A DNA stretch of 64,000 nt from Microvirga rosea (GTDB lineage: Bacteria > Pseudomonadota > Alphaproteobacteria > Rhizobiales > Beijerinckiaceae), in contig NZ_JAJDOP010000002.1 in NCBI RefSeq assembly GCF_020595095.1, forward strand, positions 558,001 to 622,000, in the 5' to 3' direction. A program made the position numbers and the translations under genes. A model generated the notes under the pieces. It worked only from the letters and a program-made list of their open reading frames with translations. It had not been told where the DNA came from and searched no databases. This document shows, in pieces, positions 54,688 to 64,000 of this stretch. Positions within the stretch are counted from its first letter, which is position 1, and each line of letters begins with the position of its first letter.

Positions 54688-57567
54688 TTGCGGATCGTTT
54701 CTTTCGCCATAACCGTCATTCTGACGGCTTTCATCTGCCTTGCATGGCCAACATCCAGCCAGGCCGTCGAATCCGTCCGTGTGGACCCCAAGGTCCCGGC
54801 CGTCGATCTCACGCCCATGATCGAGCGGTACCGCTCCGATGGCGACGAGATCCGCATCTCGACCGCGCCCGGACGGGATGGAATCGTTCGCCGCATCGCC
54901 GTGAAGGCCCGCGAATCCGGGACGCGGCCGGACTGGATCGTCTTCGCGCTCACGAACGACAGCGACGAGCAGGTGGACCGGCTTCTCGTCGCTCCGCATT
55001 TCCGTCTGACCTCCTCCGGGGTGATCTGGCCCGATCTGGGCTCTTCGCGTATCGCGGCCATTACCGCGAGCCAGGGTATCCGTCCCGAGCGGGACGACAG
55101 CGCGGACGCGGATATCTTCCTCGTCACCCTCGACCCGGGCACGACCGTGACATTCGTGGCGGAGCTGCGCTCCAACAACCTGCCGCAACTCCACCTCTGG
55201 GATGCGGACGCCTATAAGGAGCGGGTCAACGGCCTGACGCTGTACAAGGGGATCATCCTCGGGATCGCCGGGCTTCTGGCCCTGTTCCTGACCATCATCT
55301 TCGTGGTCAAGGGCGCCCTGATCTTCCCGGCCGCCGCGGCCCTCGCCTGGGCGGTCCTGGCCTATGCCTGTATCGATTTCGGCTTCTTTCAACGGGTTTT
55401 TCCCATCACGGAGAAGGCCGAGCAGATCTATCGGGCAGGAGCGGAAGCCGTGCTGGCCGCAACGCTTCTGGTGTTCCTGTTCGCCTATCTGAACCTGAAC
55501 CGCTGGCATGTGCGCTACAGCCACGTGACCGCGTTCTGGCTGGTTTTTCTCGGGGCTCTCATCGGCTTGGCGGTCGTCGATCCTCCGGTCGCATCGGGCG
55601 TCGCCCGAATTTCGATCGCGGCGGTTGCCGGCATCGGCTTCGTTCTCGTGCTGCATCTGGCGACCCATGGTTATGACCGCGCCGTGATGCTCGTCCCGAC
55701 CTGGCTCCTTCTCATCGCCTGGGTGACGGCCGCGACCTTTACGGTCATGGGACATCTGATCTCCGATCTGGTCCCTCCGGCCCTGATCGGGGGCCTCGTG
55801 CTGATCGTGATGCTGATCGGCTTCACGGTGATGCAGCATGCCTTTGCGGGCGGCGCCTTTGCGCAAGGCTTCGTGAACGATACGGAGCGGCGCGCCCTCG
55901 CGCTCTCCGGCGCCGGCGATATCGTGTTCGACTGGGACGTGGTCTCAGACAATATTTTCGTCAGCCCTGAAGTCGAGCATCAGCTCGGGCTGAAGCGCGG
56001 AGGCCTGGAAGGGCCGGCCTCCGCATGGCTCAACCTTGTCCATCCCTTCGACAAGGACCGTTACCGCGCGGCGCTCGACGCCGTCATCGAGCAGCGCCGT
56101 GGGCGCCTGACCCAGGATTTCCGCCTCCGGGCGGCCTCCGGCGGCCACCATTGGTTTCGCCTCAAGGCACGTCCCGTGATCGGCACCGACGGAGAAGTGA
56201 TCCGTGTTGTCGGCACCCTGACGGATGTGACGGATGCAAAAACCGCGGAGGAGCGGCTGCTTCACGACGCCGTTCACGACAATCTCACGAGCCTGCCCAA
56301 CCGCCAGCTCTTCTATGATCGCCTTGAGGCTGCCCTGACCTTCGCCAGTCAGGACGAATCCTTGCGTCCGACGGTCATCGTTCTCGATATCGACAAATTC
56401 AAATCCACCAATGATTCCGTCGGCTATGCGGCGGGGGACTCCATTCTCCTCACCCTCTCCCGCCGGCTCGGCCGCCTGCTCCGGCCGCAGGATACCCTGG
56501 CGCGGATCTCCGGCGACGAATTCGCGATCATTCTGCTCTCGGAGCGCGAGCCGGACCGGATCATCGCCTTTGCCGACATGGTGCGGCGGGCTTTGACGAC
56601 CGCAGTGACCTATGCGGAGCGCGAGATCTTCCTGACCGCTTCCATCGGCCTGGCTCTCCACGATCCGCAGATTGCGGCGCGGCGCGAGGAGGTGCTGCGC
56701 AATGCGGAAATCGCCATGGCGCACGCCAAGCGCCAAGGGGGCGATCGCATCGAGGTCTTCCGCCCGACGATGCGGTCCGACAGCAGCGACCGCTTCACCA
56801 TGGAATCGGATCTCCGCCGGGCGTTGGACCGCAATGAAATCAAGGTCCTGTTCAAGCCCATCGTGCGTCTCGAGGACCGGACGATTGCCGGCTTTGAATC
56901 GATGCTGCGCTGGGATCATCCACGGCTCGGTCGCGTCGGGCCGGAGGATTTCATGTCCCTGGCCGAAGAGACGGGCCTCATCGTCTCCTTGAGTTTCTAT
57001 CTTCTCGAACAGACGGCCCGTGAGCTGTCCGCGTGGCAAGAGGCGCTCGAAGTCGATCCGCCGATCTTCGCCAGCGTCAACATGTCGAGCCACCATCTGC
57101 TGCGGCATGACCTGCTTCAGGACGTGAAGGCAGTCATTGCACGCACGGGCGTTCTTCCGGGATCCCTCAAGATCGAGATGACCGAGAGCCTGGTCATGGA
57201 AAATCCGGAATACTCGGCCCAGATGCTCACGCGGCTGCGCGATCTCGGAGCCGGTCTATCCCTCGACGATTTCGGGACGGGCTATTCCGCCCTCTCCTAC
57301 CTGCTGCGCTTCCCGTTCGATACGATCAAGGTGGACGAGTCGTTCGTCCGCCAAATGGCCTCCGGCAAGCCCGTTATTTTGCGCTCGATCATCAAGATGG
57401 CCCACGAGCTCGGCATGGCGATCGTGGCGGAGGGAGCAGAAACGGAATCGGAAGCCATCGAGCTTTATCAGCTCGGATGCGAATATGCGCAGGGCCCGGT
57501 CTTCGGAGAACCCATGTCGATCCTGCAGGCCCGCCAGCTCGTCGGTGCGGCGACCGCGGCGGCCTGA
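54688..57567 (+). CDS. Membrane-bound sensor GGDEF-EAL protein (7TM, PAS)
   Basis: A cyclic-di-GMP signalling protein of 959 residues. In order: signal peptide (about 1-26, cleavage near SSQA), periplasmic sensor (27-190), about seven transmembrane helices (200-400) like the 7TMR-DISM type, a PAS domain (about 425-545, AGDIVFDWDVVSD), a GGDEF domain with SGDEF and an I-site RPQD five residues before it, and an EAL domain. The EAL signature reads ESML, and DDFGTGYS, EMTES, NMSS and EGAET are retained. Start: TTG 54688 gives the signal peptide; GTG 54580 is in frame and upstream. It converges on algH, 4 bp apart. Confidence 0.85.
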   Translation: MRIVSFAITVILTAFICLAWPTSSQAVESVRVDPKVPAVDLTPMIERYRSDGDEIRISTAPGRDGIVRRIAVKARESGTRPDWIVFALTNDSDEQVDRLLVAPHFRLTSSGVIWPDLGSSRIAAITASQGIRPERDDSADADIFLVTLDPGTTVTFVAELRSNNLPQLHLWDADAYKERVNGLTLYKGIILGIAGLLALFLTIIFVVKGALIFPAAAALAWAVLAYACIDFGFFQRVFPITEKAEQIYRAGAEAVLAATLLVFLFAYLNLNRWHVRYSHVTAFWLVFLGALIGLAVVDPPVASGVARISIAAVAGIGFVLVLHLATHGYDRAVMLVPTWLLLIAWVTAATFTVMGHLISDLVPPALIGGLVLIVMLIGFTVMQHAFAGGAFAQGFVNDTERRALALSGAGDIVFDWDVVSDNIFVSPEVEHQLGLKRGGLEGPASAWLNLVHPFDKDRYRAALDAVIEQRRGRLTQDFRLRAASGGHHWFRLKARPVIGTDGEVIRVVGTLTDVTDAKTAEERLLHDAVHDNLTSLPNRQLFYDRLEAALTFASQDESLRPTVIVLDIDKFKSTNDSVGYAAGDSILLTLSRRLGRLLRPQDTLARISGDEFAIILLSEREPDRIIAFADMVRRALTTAVTYAEREIFLTASIGLALHDPQIAARREEVLRNAEIAMAHAKRQGGDRIEVFRPTMRSDSSDRFTMESDLRRALDRNEIKVLFKPIVRLEDRTIAGFESMLRWDHPRLGRVGPEDFMSLAEETGLIVSLSFYLLEQTARELSAWQEALEVDPPIFASVNMSSHHLLRHDLLQDVKAVIARTGVLPGSLKIEMTESLVMENPEYSAQMLTRLRDLGAGLSLDDFGTGYSALSYLLRFPFDTIKVDESFVRQMASGKPVILRSIIKMAHELGMAIVAEGAETESEAIELYQLGCEYAQGPVFGEPMSILQARQLVGAATAAA

Positions 57568-57571
57568 CAAG

Positions 57572-58183
57572 TCAGGCGTGCCCCGCCTGCATGGAAAGCA
57601 TGGCCGGATCGACACCGATCCGCCTCAGGGCCATCTCGTAGCGAAGCTCCGCGGAGGCATTGAAGATCAACTCGGCATCCGCCGGGCAATTGAGCCAGCC
57701 GTTGGCCTGGATCTCCGTCTCGAGCTGACCGGCCTCCCAGCCCGCATAGCCGAGGGCCAGAATCGCATCCTTGGGCCCCTCGCCCCGCGCGATGGCGCGC
57801 AGGATATCCACGGTCGCCGTCAGGCAGATGCTGTCGTCGATGAGGAGCGTCGATTGAGCGATGTGAAAATCGGAGGAATGCAAAACGAAACCACGGCTCG
57901 TTTCCACCGGCCCGCCCATCAGCACCTGCATGCGGCCGACCTTCTGCGGCAGGAGGATCCTTTCAAGCTCCGGAATGATCTCGAGTTGCACCAGCAGATC
58001 GGGCAGATTGACGTTGGCGGCCGGCCGATTGAGCACGATCCCCATGGCACCTTCGCCCGAATGGGCGCAGATATAGATAACGGATCGGGCGAAACGCTCA
58101 TCCATTATCCCAGGCATGGCCACCAGAAGTTGACCATCCAGAAAACCGGGCTTCATTTCAGTCGGGCTCGACAATAGGCTCAT
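57572..58183 (-). CDS. YqgE/AlgH family protein
   Basis: A 203-residue member of the YqgE/AlgH family. The signature [21 protein letters not shown] and [19 protein letters not shown], then [15 protein letters not shown], are diagnostic. AlgH was first described as a regulator of alginate genes in Pseudomonas, but its biochemical role is unresolved. The ATG at 58183 gives the usual length; MKPGF at residue 10 is a possible alternative. It converges with the GGDEF-EAL gene and is divergent from the DsbD-like gene. Confidence 0.92.
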   Translation of the reverse strand: MSLLSSPTEMKPGFLDGQLLVAMPGIMDERFARSVIYICAHSGEGAMGIVLNRPAANVNLPDLLVQLEIIPELERILLPQKVGRMQVLMGGPVETSRGFVLHSSDFHIAQSTLLIDDSICLTATVDILRAIARGEGPKDAILALGYAGWEAGQLETEIQANGWLNCPADAELIFNASAELRYEMALRRIGVDPAMLSMQAGHA

Positions 58184-58281
58184 CTCTCACATCTGCGTTG
58201 GGGCGGCTGTTCACAGGATCGTGGATAGCGCAGCCCAGAAGAAACCGCATAAGGGAAGTGCCTCAGGGAGGCGTCAGTTCC

Positions 58282-59112
58282 ATGGCACTTCGATTAAGTT
58301 CAATTCTCGCCGTCATTTCATTCATTTTAGCCCTTTTCCCGGTTGTTGGGCAGGCCCAGGCGCCTTCCCCTTCATGGGTACAGGGGCTCCATTCGCGGGT
58401 AAGCCTGCTTTCTGCCGGTCCCCGCGGCGATGATTGGCTCAGTGGAATCGCGATCAGCCTCGATCCCGGTTTCAAGACCTATTGGCGCACGCCCGGCGAT
58501 TCCGGCCTCCCTCCGCGCTTCGACTGGTCGGGTTCATCGAATGTGGCGGCCGTCGAGGTCAAGTGGCCCGCTCCCACGCGGCACGAGGATGCCGCAGGTG
58601 TCGCCTATATCTATCACGATGCCGTCGTCCTTCCGGTGATCGTCAAGCCTGCCGACGCAACCAAACCGGTGGTTCTTGCCCTGTCGATCGACTATGGCGT
58701 CTGCAAGGACATCTGCATTCCGGCCCATGCTGATCTCAAGCTTCCCTTGAAGCAGGATCCCGTGCAGCAGGAGATCCTGGATAAGGCGCTCGCCCGCGAA
58801 CCTCGCCCTCAGCCCATCGGCGCCACGACGCCCCTCTCCATCCTTTCCGTGGAGCCTCAATCCGAGGGTAAGCTTGGCCTGCGAGTCAGAGCCCGGGCGC
58901 CCGAAGGTCTGCGGCCGGATCTTTTCGCGGAAGGTCCAGAGAACTGGTACTTCTCGACCTCTCCGGCCGGACCGGATGGCAGCTTCGTCGTCTCGATCGA
59001 GGAGAAGCCGAAGGATATGACCGGGCCGGTCCCCCTTCGCCTCACCCTCACCGCCGGCGACCAAGCCGTGGAAACGGAGGTGAAACTCGACGGGAACGGA
59101 CGCCCGCAGTAA
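58282..59112 (+). CDS. Periplasmic DsbD/ScsB-type N-terminal domain protein
   Basis: A 276-residue exported protein: Sec signal (about 1-26, ending VGQAQA), then a domain resembling the N-terminal region of DsbD/ScsB. PGFKTYWRTPGDSGLPPRFDW is a typical segment, and DYGVCKDICIPAHADL carries the Cys-x3-Cys pair likely to exchange electrons. It lacks the transmembrane and thioredoxin domains of full DsbD, so it may be a stand-alone acceptor or a metal-binding copper-tolerance protein. The neighbouring peroxiredoxin suggests a thiol function. Start ATG 58282 with GGGAGG upstream. Confidence 0.82.
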   Translation: MALRLSSILAVISFILALFPVVGQAQAPSPSWVQGLHSRVSLLSAGPRGDDWLSGIAISLDPGFKTYWRTPGDSGLPPRFDWSGSSNVAAVEVKWPAPTRHEDAAGVAYIYHDAVVLPVIVKPADATKPVVLALSIDYGVCKDICIPAHADLKLPLKQDPVQQEILDKALAREPRPQPIGATTPLSILSVEPQSEGKLGLRVRARAPEGLRPDLFAEGPENWYFSTSPAGPDGSFVVSIEEKPKDMTGPVPLRLTLTAGDQAVETEVKLDGNGRPQ

Positions 59113-59153
59113 TGAAGGTGTGAAGAACTCACCTCATCTTGGAGAACTGCCCT

Positions 59154-59636
59154 ATGACCATTCAGGTTGGAGATCGCCTGCCGCAGGTTACCTTTCGCGT
59201 CATGACCGCAGAGGGTCCCGTGGCGAAGACGACCGACGATGTTTTCAAAGGACGCAAGGTCGCTTTGGTGGCCGTCCCCGGCGCCTTCACGCCGACCTGC
59301 CATCGCAACCATCTGCCCGGCTACGTGCAGAAGATGGATGAGATCAAGGCGAAAGGCGTGGACGCCGTTCTTGTCACCTCCACCAATGACGTGTTCGTGC
59401 TCGATGCCTGGGGCAAGTCGGCGGGAGCGGAGAAGATCGAATTTCTGTCCGACGGCAATGGCGATTTCGCCAAGGCTCTCGGCCTGTCCATGGACGGATC
59501 CGGCTTCGGCCTTGGCCTGCGCTCGCAGCGTTATGCGATGATCGTCGAAGATGGCGTCGTGAAGGTTCTCAATGTCGAGGACACCCCCTCGAAAGCGCAG
59601 GTTTCCGGCGCCGAGAACCTGCTGAAGAGCCTCTGA
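59154..59636 (+). CDS. Peroxiredoxin of the Prx5 type, one cysteine
   Basis: A 160-residue thiol peroxidase of the Prx5/redoxin family. The peroxidatic Cys49 is in VPGAFTPTCHRNHLPGY. The resolving cysteine found in some Prx5 proteins is not present; Cys49 is the only cysteine, so an external thiol must resolve it. VTSTNDVFVLDAWGKS and FGLGLRSQRYAMIVEDG are family hallmarks. GGAGA precedes ATG 59154. It follows the DsbD-like gene by 41 bp, likely co-transcribed, and converges with rnhA. Confidence 0.93.
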   Translation: MTIQVGDRLPQVTFRVMTAEGPVAKTTDDVFKGRKVALVAVPGAFTPTCHRNHLPGYVQKMDEIKAKGVDAVLVTSTNDVFVLDAWGKSAGAEKIEFLSDGNGDFAKALGLSMDGSGFGLGLRSQRYAMIVEDGVVKVLNVEDTPSKAQVSGAENLLKSL

Positions 59637-59650
59637 GCTCCATGAAAGAA

Positions 59651-59679
59651 GGTCTTCGCTCAGCCTGCGAGCGAAGACC
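59651..59679 (-). terminator. Terminator of the ispH-thrB-rnhA operon
   Basis: Perfect 11-bp stem GGTCTTCGCTC/GAGCGAAGACC with a 7-base loop, overlapping the rnhA stop codon. On the minus strand it is followed by TTCTTTCATG. Confidence 0.7.
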
Positions 59680-60139
59680 GCGTGCCGGAGCCGTTCTTCT
59701 TGAAGGGCTGCATGGCGGCAACCGCCAGCTGATCGACCCGAATGTTCGTCGGGTCGTCGGCATGCCCCTTGACCCAGTGCCAGGCGACCTGGTGGCGCCC
59801 GGCCGCCTCATCCAGGGCGCGCCATAGATCCTCGTTCTTGACCGGCTTGTTGTCGGCAGTCCGCCAGCCCCGGCGCTTCCAATTGTGCATCCAGGCCGTG
59901 ATGCCCTGACGGACATATTGCGAGTCGGTAAAGAGATCGACCACGCAGGCGCGCTTGAGCGCATTCAACCCTTCGATGGCCGCCCGCAGCTCCATGCGGT
60001 TGTTCGTCGTCTGCGGCTCTCCGCCGGAGACTTCCTTCTCGACCCCGCGAAAGATCAGAATTGCTCCCCAGCCGCCCGGCCCGGGATTTCCGGAACAGGC
60101 GCCATCCGTATAGATCGTGACGCGCTCAGCCTCGGTCAT
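59660..60139 (-). CDS. rnhA: Ribonuclease HI
   Basis: Cytoplasmic endonuclease degrading RNA of RNA-DNA hybrids, 159 residues. The catalytic carboxylates are Asp12 in [16 protein letters not shown], Glu in [10 protein letters not shown], Asp in FTDSQYV, and the late Asp of RVDQLA. The basic handle [15 protein letters not shown] is present. Its ATG overlaps the thrB stop by 4 bases. The C-terminal tail is short. It is the last gene of the ispH-thrB-rnhA set, typical of alphaproteobacteria. Confidence 0.95.
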   Translation of the reverse strand: MTEAERVTIYTDGACSGNPGPGGWGAILIFRGVEKEVSGGEPQTTNNRMELRAAIEGLNALKRACVVDLFTDSQYVRQGITAWMHNWKRRGWRTADNKPVKNEDLWRALDEAAGRHQVAWHWVKGHADDPTNIRVDQLAVAAMQPFKKNGSGTRSSLAG

Positions 60140-61101
60140 GCGGCCAGTCCCAGTTCGCGGGCATGCTTCACGTGGCGGTGAAAGTTGAGCTTCCGGTCGT
60201 ACTCAAGCGGATCCTTCGGTTTGACGAGAGCGCCCGGCGGAACGTTCAGCCAATCGACCAAACGGGTCAGCATGAAGCGCATGGCCGAGCCACGGCAAAG
60301 CACGGGAAGCGCTTCAATTTCCCTCGGTTCCAGGCGGCGGACGGATTGATACCCGGCGAGCAGCGCCTGTCCCTTGGTCAGGTTGAAAGAGCCGTCGGCC
60401 TCGAAGCACCATGCGTTGAGGCAGATCGCGACGTCATAGGCGAAAGCGTCCGTGCAGGCGAAGTAGAAGTCGATCAGGCCCGACACCTCGCCGCCGATGA
60501 AGAAGACGTTATCGGTGAAGAGATCCGCATGGATGATGCCCGAAGGTAATCCGTCGGGCCATTCCGCCCTGAGCGCTTCCAGCTCCTGCCGGGTCCGCCT
60601 CGACAAGCCCCCCGAGACCGTATCGGCCTGGGCTTCGGCCTGACCGAAGAGTGGAGACCAAGCCTCCAGCGAAAGGGCATTCGGCCGCGATCTCTCGAAA
60701 TCCTGCCCGGCGAGGTGGAGCTTCGCCAGGGCCGCGCCAAGGGCGCCGCAATGCTGCGCCGTCGGCCTGCGGATCGCAATGCCGTCGAGGAAAGTGCAGA
60801 TCGCCGCCGGCCGGCCGGCGAGCCGCCCCAGAGCAGCGCCGCTCCTGTTGTTCACCGGCAGGGGGCAGTTGAGCCCCTTCTTCGCCAGGTGTTGCATGAG
60901 ATCGATGAAGAACGGCAGATCCGTCTCCTTCACCCGCTTCTCGTACAGGGTCAGGATGTAGGAACCGACGGTGGTGTGGAGAAAATAGTTCGTGTTCTCA
61001 ACACCCTCGGCAATGCCCTTGTAGGACAGCACCGTGCCGATTTCGTAGGTGGCGAGGAAAGCCGCGAGCTCCTCGTCCTGGACTTCCGTATAGACCGCCA
61101 T
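60136..61101 (-). CDS. thrB: Homoserine kinase, ThrB type II
   Basis: Phosphorylates homoserine for the threonine pathway; this is the aminoglycoside-phosphotransferase fold rather than the GHMP type. The 321 residues carry [27 protein letters not shown] (ATP loop), [13 protein letters not shown] with the catalytic Asp and Asn, and [16 protein letters not shown] with the metal Asp. Start ATG 61101 lies 1 bp after the ispH stop. It feeds thrC, 9 kb upstream. Confidence 0.94.
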   Translation of the reverse strand: MAVYTEVQDEELAAFLATYEIGTVLSYKGIAEGVENTNYFLHTTVGSYILTLYEKRVKETDLPFFIDLMQHLAKKGLNCPLPVNNRSGAALGRLAGRPAAICTFLDGIAIRRPTAQHCGALGAALAKLHLAGQDFERSRPNALSLEAWSPLFGQAEAQADTVSGGLSRRTRQELEALRAEWPDGLPSGIIHADLFTDNVFFIGGEVSGLIDFYFACTDAFAYDVAICLNAWCFEADGSFNLTKGQALLAGYQSVRRLEPREIEALPVLCRGSAMRFMLTRLVDWLNVPPGALVKPKDPLEYDRKLNFHRHVKHARELGLAA

Positions 61102-61102
61102 G

Positions 61103-62062
61103 CTATTCCGCCGCCTGCTCGCGTAGTTCACGGGGCAGCGGAAAGAACACGCTCTCGTCCGCCGTCGACACGCTCTCGACGGAAACCGCATACCGCTCCG
61201 CAAAGGCGTCGATGATCTCCTCGACCAGGATCTCCGGGGCGGAGGCCCCCGCGGTGATCCCCAGCCGCCGGATGCTGCCGAACAGGTTCCAGTCGATGTC
61301 CTCGGCCCGCAGGATCAGCCGCACGACCGGGCATCCCTCCCGCTCCGCCACCTCGCGCAAGCGCTGGGAGTTCGAGGAATTGGGCGAGCCCACGACGATC
61401 ATGGCATCGACCAGGGGAGCAACCTTTTTCACGGCGCCCTGGCGGTTCGTGGTGGCGTAGCAGATATCTTCCTTGTGCGGCCCGACGATCGCGGGAAAGC
61501 GCGCCTTCAGGGTCTCGACCATTTCCTGGGTATCGTCGACGGACAGGGTCGTCTGCGTCACGAAAGCGAGGCTTTGCGCGTCCGAGACACTCAGCCGGGC
61601 AATATCGTCCACGGTTTCAACCAGGGTGACGGCGCCATGAGGCAATTGGCCCATGGTGCCGATGACCTCCGGGTGACCCCGGTGCCCGATGAGAATGATA
61701 TGGCGGCCGCGCTTATGATGAACCTGGGCCTCCCGATGGACCTTCGTGACGAGCGGACAGGTCGCGTCGATGGCAAAGAGGTTTCGGGCGGCGGCGGCCT
61801 CGGGCACCGATTGGGGAACCCCGTGTGCCGAGAAGATCACGGGAGCATCCCCGTCAGGAATTTCCTCAAGCTCCCGAACGAAAACGGCCCCCTTCCGTCT
61901 CAGGCTCTCGACCACGTATTTGTTGTGAACAATTTCGTGGCGGACATAGACCGGCGCCCCATGGAGCGTCAGGGCCTTTTCCACGGCGTCGATGGCGCGA
62001 ACGACACCAGCGCAAAAGCCGCGCGGCGCGCAGAGAAGAATGTCGAGGGGCGGGTTCGTCAT
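61103..62062 (-). CDS. ispH: 4-hydroxy-3-methylbut-2-enyl diphosphate reductase
   Basis: Last enzyme of the non-mevalonate isoprenoid pathway, an Fe-S reductase giving IPP and DMAPP. The 319 residues contain cluster cysteines in [25 protein letters not shown] and [10 protein letters not shown], and the conserved [11 protein letters not shown]. Length is normal. Start ATG 62062; the frame upstream is unrelated. It opens the ispH-thrB-rnhA operon and is divergent from the Kef-type gene. Confidence 0.96.
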   Translation of the reverse strand: MTNPPLDILLCAPRGFCAGVVRAIDAVEKALTLHGAPVYVRHEIVHNKYVVESLRRKGAVFVRELEEIPDGDAPVIFSAHGVPQSVPEAAAARNLFAIDATCPLVTKVHREAQVHHKRGRHIILIGHRGHPEVIGTMGQLPHGAVTLVETVDDIARLSVSDAQSLAFVTQTTLSVDDTQEMVETLKARFPAIVGPHKEDICYATTNRQGAVKKVAPLVDAMIVVGSPNSSNSQRLREVAEREGCPVVRLILRAEDIDWNLFGSIRRLGITAGASAPEILVEEIIDAFAERYAVSVESVSTADESVFFPLPRELREQAAE

Positions 62063-62208
62063 GATGCGGGCGATGTGGCGAGACTGGACCCTCGCTGTCA
62101 AGCGGGAGTGACGCTTATTCGCGCCTTCGGTTGACGGAAGAAAGGCTCGCACTTCAGGAAAAGACCCCCTAGAAAGGGGGGCGACTCCCTTACCTCTTGC
62201 GATGAACG

Positions 62209-64000
62209 ATGGCGGATACGGCTTCCCACGTCAGCTTCCTTCCTCCGATCCTGACCTTTTGCGGGGCAGCCGTCGTGGCCGTGCCGCTTTTCCGCCTGCT
62301 GGGGCTCAGTGCCGTCCTGGGCTATCTGGCGGCCGGCATCATCATCGGGCCTTCGGGCCTGAGCCTCGTCGGCGAACCCGAAACGATCGCGACCGTGGCG
62401 GAGCTGGGGGTGGTGCTCCTGCTCTTCATCATCGGGCTCGAGCTCAAACTCACCCATCTCTGGTCGATGAAGCGCGACATCTTCGGCCTCGGCTCCGCCC
62501 AGCTGGTCATTACGGCCCTTTGCCTTGGAGGGGCGGCGACGAGCGTCGGCTTCTCCGCGAACAGCGCCTTCGTGACCGGGGTCGCGCTGGCGCTCTCGGC
62601 GACGGCTATCGCCCTGCAAATGCTGGGCGAGCGCAACGACCTTCAAACTCCTTACGGACAACGCTCTTTCGCCATCCTGCTCTTCCAGGATTTATCCGTC
62701 GTCCCGCTTCTGGCCCTGCTGCCCCTTCTCGCGACGGGCTTGAACGCCATCGAACACGATTCCCTGTCCGATCGGCTGATCACCGCCGGAACCACGATCG
62801 GGGCGATTGCGGCGGTCGTGGTGATCGGCCGCTATGGCCTGAACCCGTTCTTCCGTGTTTTGGCCCGCAGCGGTGCGCGAGAAGTGATGACGGCATCGGC
62901 TCTGCTGGTGGTGCTCGGCTCGGCCCTCCTGATGCAGGAGGTCGGCCTCTCCATGGCCATGGGCGCCTTCCTGGCCGGCCTGCTGCTCGCCGAGTCCAAT
63001 TTCCGCCATCAGCTTGAGGCCGATATCGAACCGTTCCGCGGCATCCTTCTCGGCCTGTTCTTCATGAGCGTCGGCATGTCCATCGACTTGGCGCTCGTGC
63101 ATCGGCAATGGGTGGTCCTGCTGATCGCGGCTCCGGCGGTGATCATCGGCAAGACGCTGATCATCACACTTCTCTCAAAGGGGTTCGGCGCAACCTGGCG
63201 CGATGGGCTTCGCTCCGCCGTCCTGCTCAGCCCGGCCGGTGAATTCGCTTTCGTTCTGGTTCCCTTTGCGCAAGGCCTCGGCTTGTTCTCGGCGCCTGAG
63301 GCACAACTCGTGACGGCCCTGGCGGCCATCACCATGCTGCTGGGGCCGATCCTGGCGACCGTCATGGAGAAATTTATCCGGTCGCGGGAGACCGACAGCG
63401 CGGGCCCCGAGCTGGCAGCCCTTCCGGGACAGGAAAGCGAGATGTCGAGCCGGGTTCTGGTGATCGGTTTCGGCCGCTTCGGGCAGATCGTCAATCAGGT
63501 TCTCCTGGCCCAGGGCATCGAGGCGACGGTCATCGACAAGGACGTCGAACGCATTCGGGATGCCGCGCGCTTCGGCCTCAAGGTTTATTACGGCGACGGC
63601 ACGCGGCTCGACGTGCTGAGGGCTGCCGGAGCGGAGCGCGCGGAAATCATCTGCGTCTGCACCGACCACCCCGACGTGACCCTGAAAATCGTCGAGATCA
63701 TTCATCAGGACTTCCAGAACGCCCGGAGCTTCGTGCGGGCCTATGACCGCATCCACGCCGTAAATCTCATGGGGCTGGAGGTGGATTATCAAATCCGCGA
63801 ATGCTTCGAATCCGCCATCACCTTCGGCCGTGTCACGCTCGAGGAACTCGGCATCGACCCGGAGACGGCGGAAACCAGCGCGGGTGAGATCCGCAAGCGC
63901 GACATCGCCCGCCTCGTTCTGCAGAAAGCAGGCGGCGACATGAGTGGCGCCGAACTCGTGGTGGGGGCGAAGATCACCCCCGAGCCCCTCCTGAAACCGG
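62209..64000 (+). CDS. Kef-type monovalent cation:proton antiporter, 3' end cut by window edge
   Basis: CPA2 family antiporter with at least 597 residues visible. The N-terminal domain (about 1-385) has about 12 or 13 transmembrane helices and the acidic motif [16 protein letters not shown]. The cytoplasmic RCK/TrkA-N domain starts near residue 415: [19 protein letters not shown] is its NAD-binding Gly motif. A later segment begins a TrkA-C-like part. KefB/KefC-type proteins export K+ under electrophile stress; no ancillary KefF/G gene is seen. Start ATG 62209; a different-frame ATG at 62202 is a shadow. Confidence 0.9.
   Translation, partial: MADTASHVSFLPPILTFCGAAVVAVPLFRLLGLSAVLGYLAAGIIIGPSGLSLVGEPETIATVAELGVVLLLFIIGLELKLTHLWSMKRDIFGLGSAQLVITALCLGGAATSVGFSANSAFVTGVALALSATAIALQMLGERNDLQTPYGQRSFAILLFQDLSVVPLLALLPLLATGLNAIEHDSLSDRLITAGTTIGAIAAVVVIGRYGLNPFFRVLARSGAREVMTASALLVVLGSALLMQEVGLSMAMGAFLAGLLLAESNFRHQLEADIEPFRGILLGLFFMSVGMSIDLALVHRQWVVLLIAAPAVIIGKTLIITLLSKGFGATWRDGLRSAVLLSPAGEFAFVLVPFAQGLGLFSAPEAQLVTALAAITMLLGPILATVMEKFIRSRETDSAGPELAALPGQESEMSSRVLVIGFGRFGQIVNQVLLAQGIEATVIDKDVERIRDAARFGLKVYYGDGTRLDVLRAAGAERAEIICVCTDHPDVTLKIVEIIHQDFQNARSFVRAYDRIHAVNLMGLEVDYQIRECFESAITFGRVTLEELGIDPETAETSAGEIRKRDIARLVLQKAGGDMSGAELVVGAKITPEPLLKP

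Overview
The window is 64 kb of high-GC chromosomal DNA from an alphaproteobacterium of the Hyphomicrobiales (Rhizobiales). The best fit is the Methylobacteriaceae/Microvirga neighbourhood. This rests on gene content and order: a CcrM-type methyltransferase next to rnhB, the mutY-DUF721-dsbA-smc block, an F0 operon with separate b and b' genes, the ctaCDBGE/surf1 cluster with DUF983, ispH-thrB-rnhA, an IalB-family protein, and a paired rhizobial extragenic palindrome. There are no rRNA or tRNA genes, insertion sequences, prophage genes or CRISPR arrays that I can see.

Layout. 1-9.8 kb: an L,D-transpeptidase lipoprotein (cut by the window edge), glyS/glyQ, an S49 peptidase, a tRNA methyltransferase with a DUF2007 protein, polyprenyl diphosphate synthase, an orphan metQ behind what reads as a SAM-II riboswitch, and ispE. 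9.8-18.9 kb: a secreted TPR protein, ETF-quinone oxidoreductase, an unusual HigB-like gene followed by a HigA-peptidoglycan glycosyltransferase fusion, ogt, a family 4 uracil-DNA glycosylase, a YpfJ-type metalloprotease and moaB. 18.9-27.3 kb: a PA0069-type radical SAM protein, rnhB, ccrM, a phosphoesterase, a LysR regulator, an SDR, mutY, DUF721 and dsbA. 27.4-34.4 kb: smc, the F0 ATP synthase operon (atpI-B-E-F'-F) and a HAD phosphatase. 34.4-40.1 kb: an extragenic palindrome pair, then the glycine cleavage operon gcvT-gcvH-osmC-gcvPA-gcvPB reading leftward from a tandem glycine riboswitch. 40.3-51.7 kb: a CNNM/CBS protein, two VOC proteins, a lipoprotein/IalB pair, the aa3 cytochrome oxidase cluster and a GNAT enzyme. 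51.8-64 kb: thrC, an M16 peptidase, a membrane GGDEF/EAL protein, AlgH, a DsbD-like periplasmic protein, a peroxiredoxin, rnhA-thrB-ispH and a Kef-type antiporter running off the edge.

Most of the window is housekeeping: aerobic respiration (ETF-QO, cytochrome oxidase, ATP synthase), one-carbon and amino-acid metabolism, isoprenoids (ispB, ispE, ispH), and DNA maintenance (smc, mutY, ogt, UDG, rnhA/B, ccrM).

The element that stands out is at 13.77-15.22 kb. A HigB-like toxin ORF overlaps a gene whose product joins a complete HigA-type antitoxin domain, a transmembrane helix and an intact GT51 peptidoglycan glycosyltransferase domain. A perfect palindrome lies just upstream. This would be a membrane-tethered antitoxin/repressor physically joined to a cell-wall synthase. 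Other points worth a second look are the SAM-II leader with a 27-codon ORF before the orphan metQ, the OsmC gene inside the riboswitch-controlled glycine cleavage operon, and a UDG lacking two iron-sulfur cysteines.
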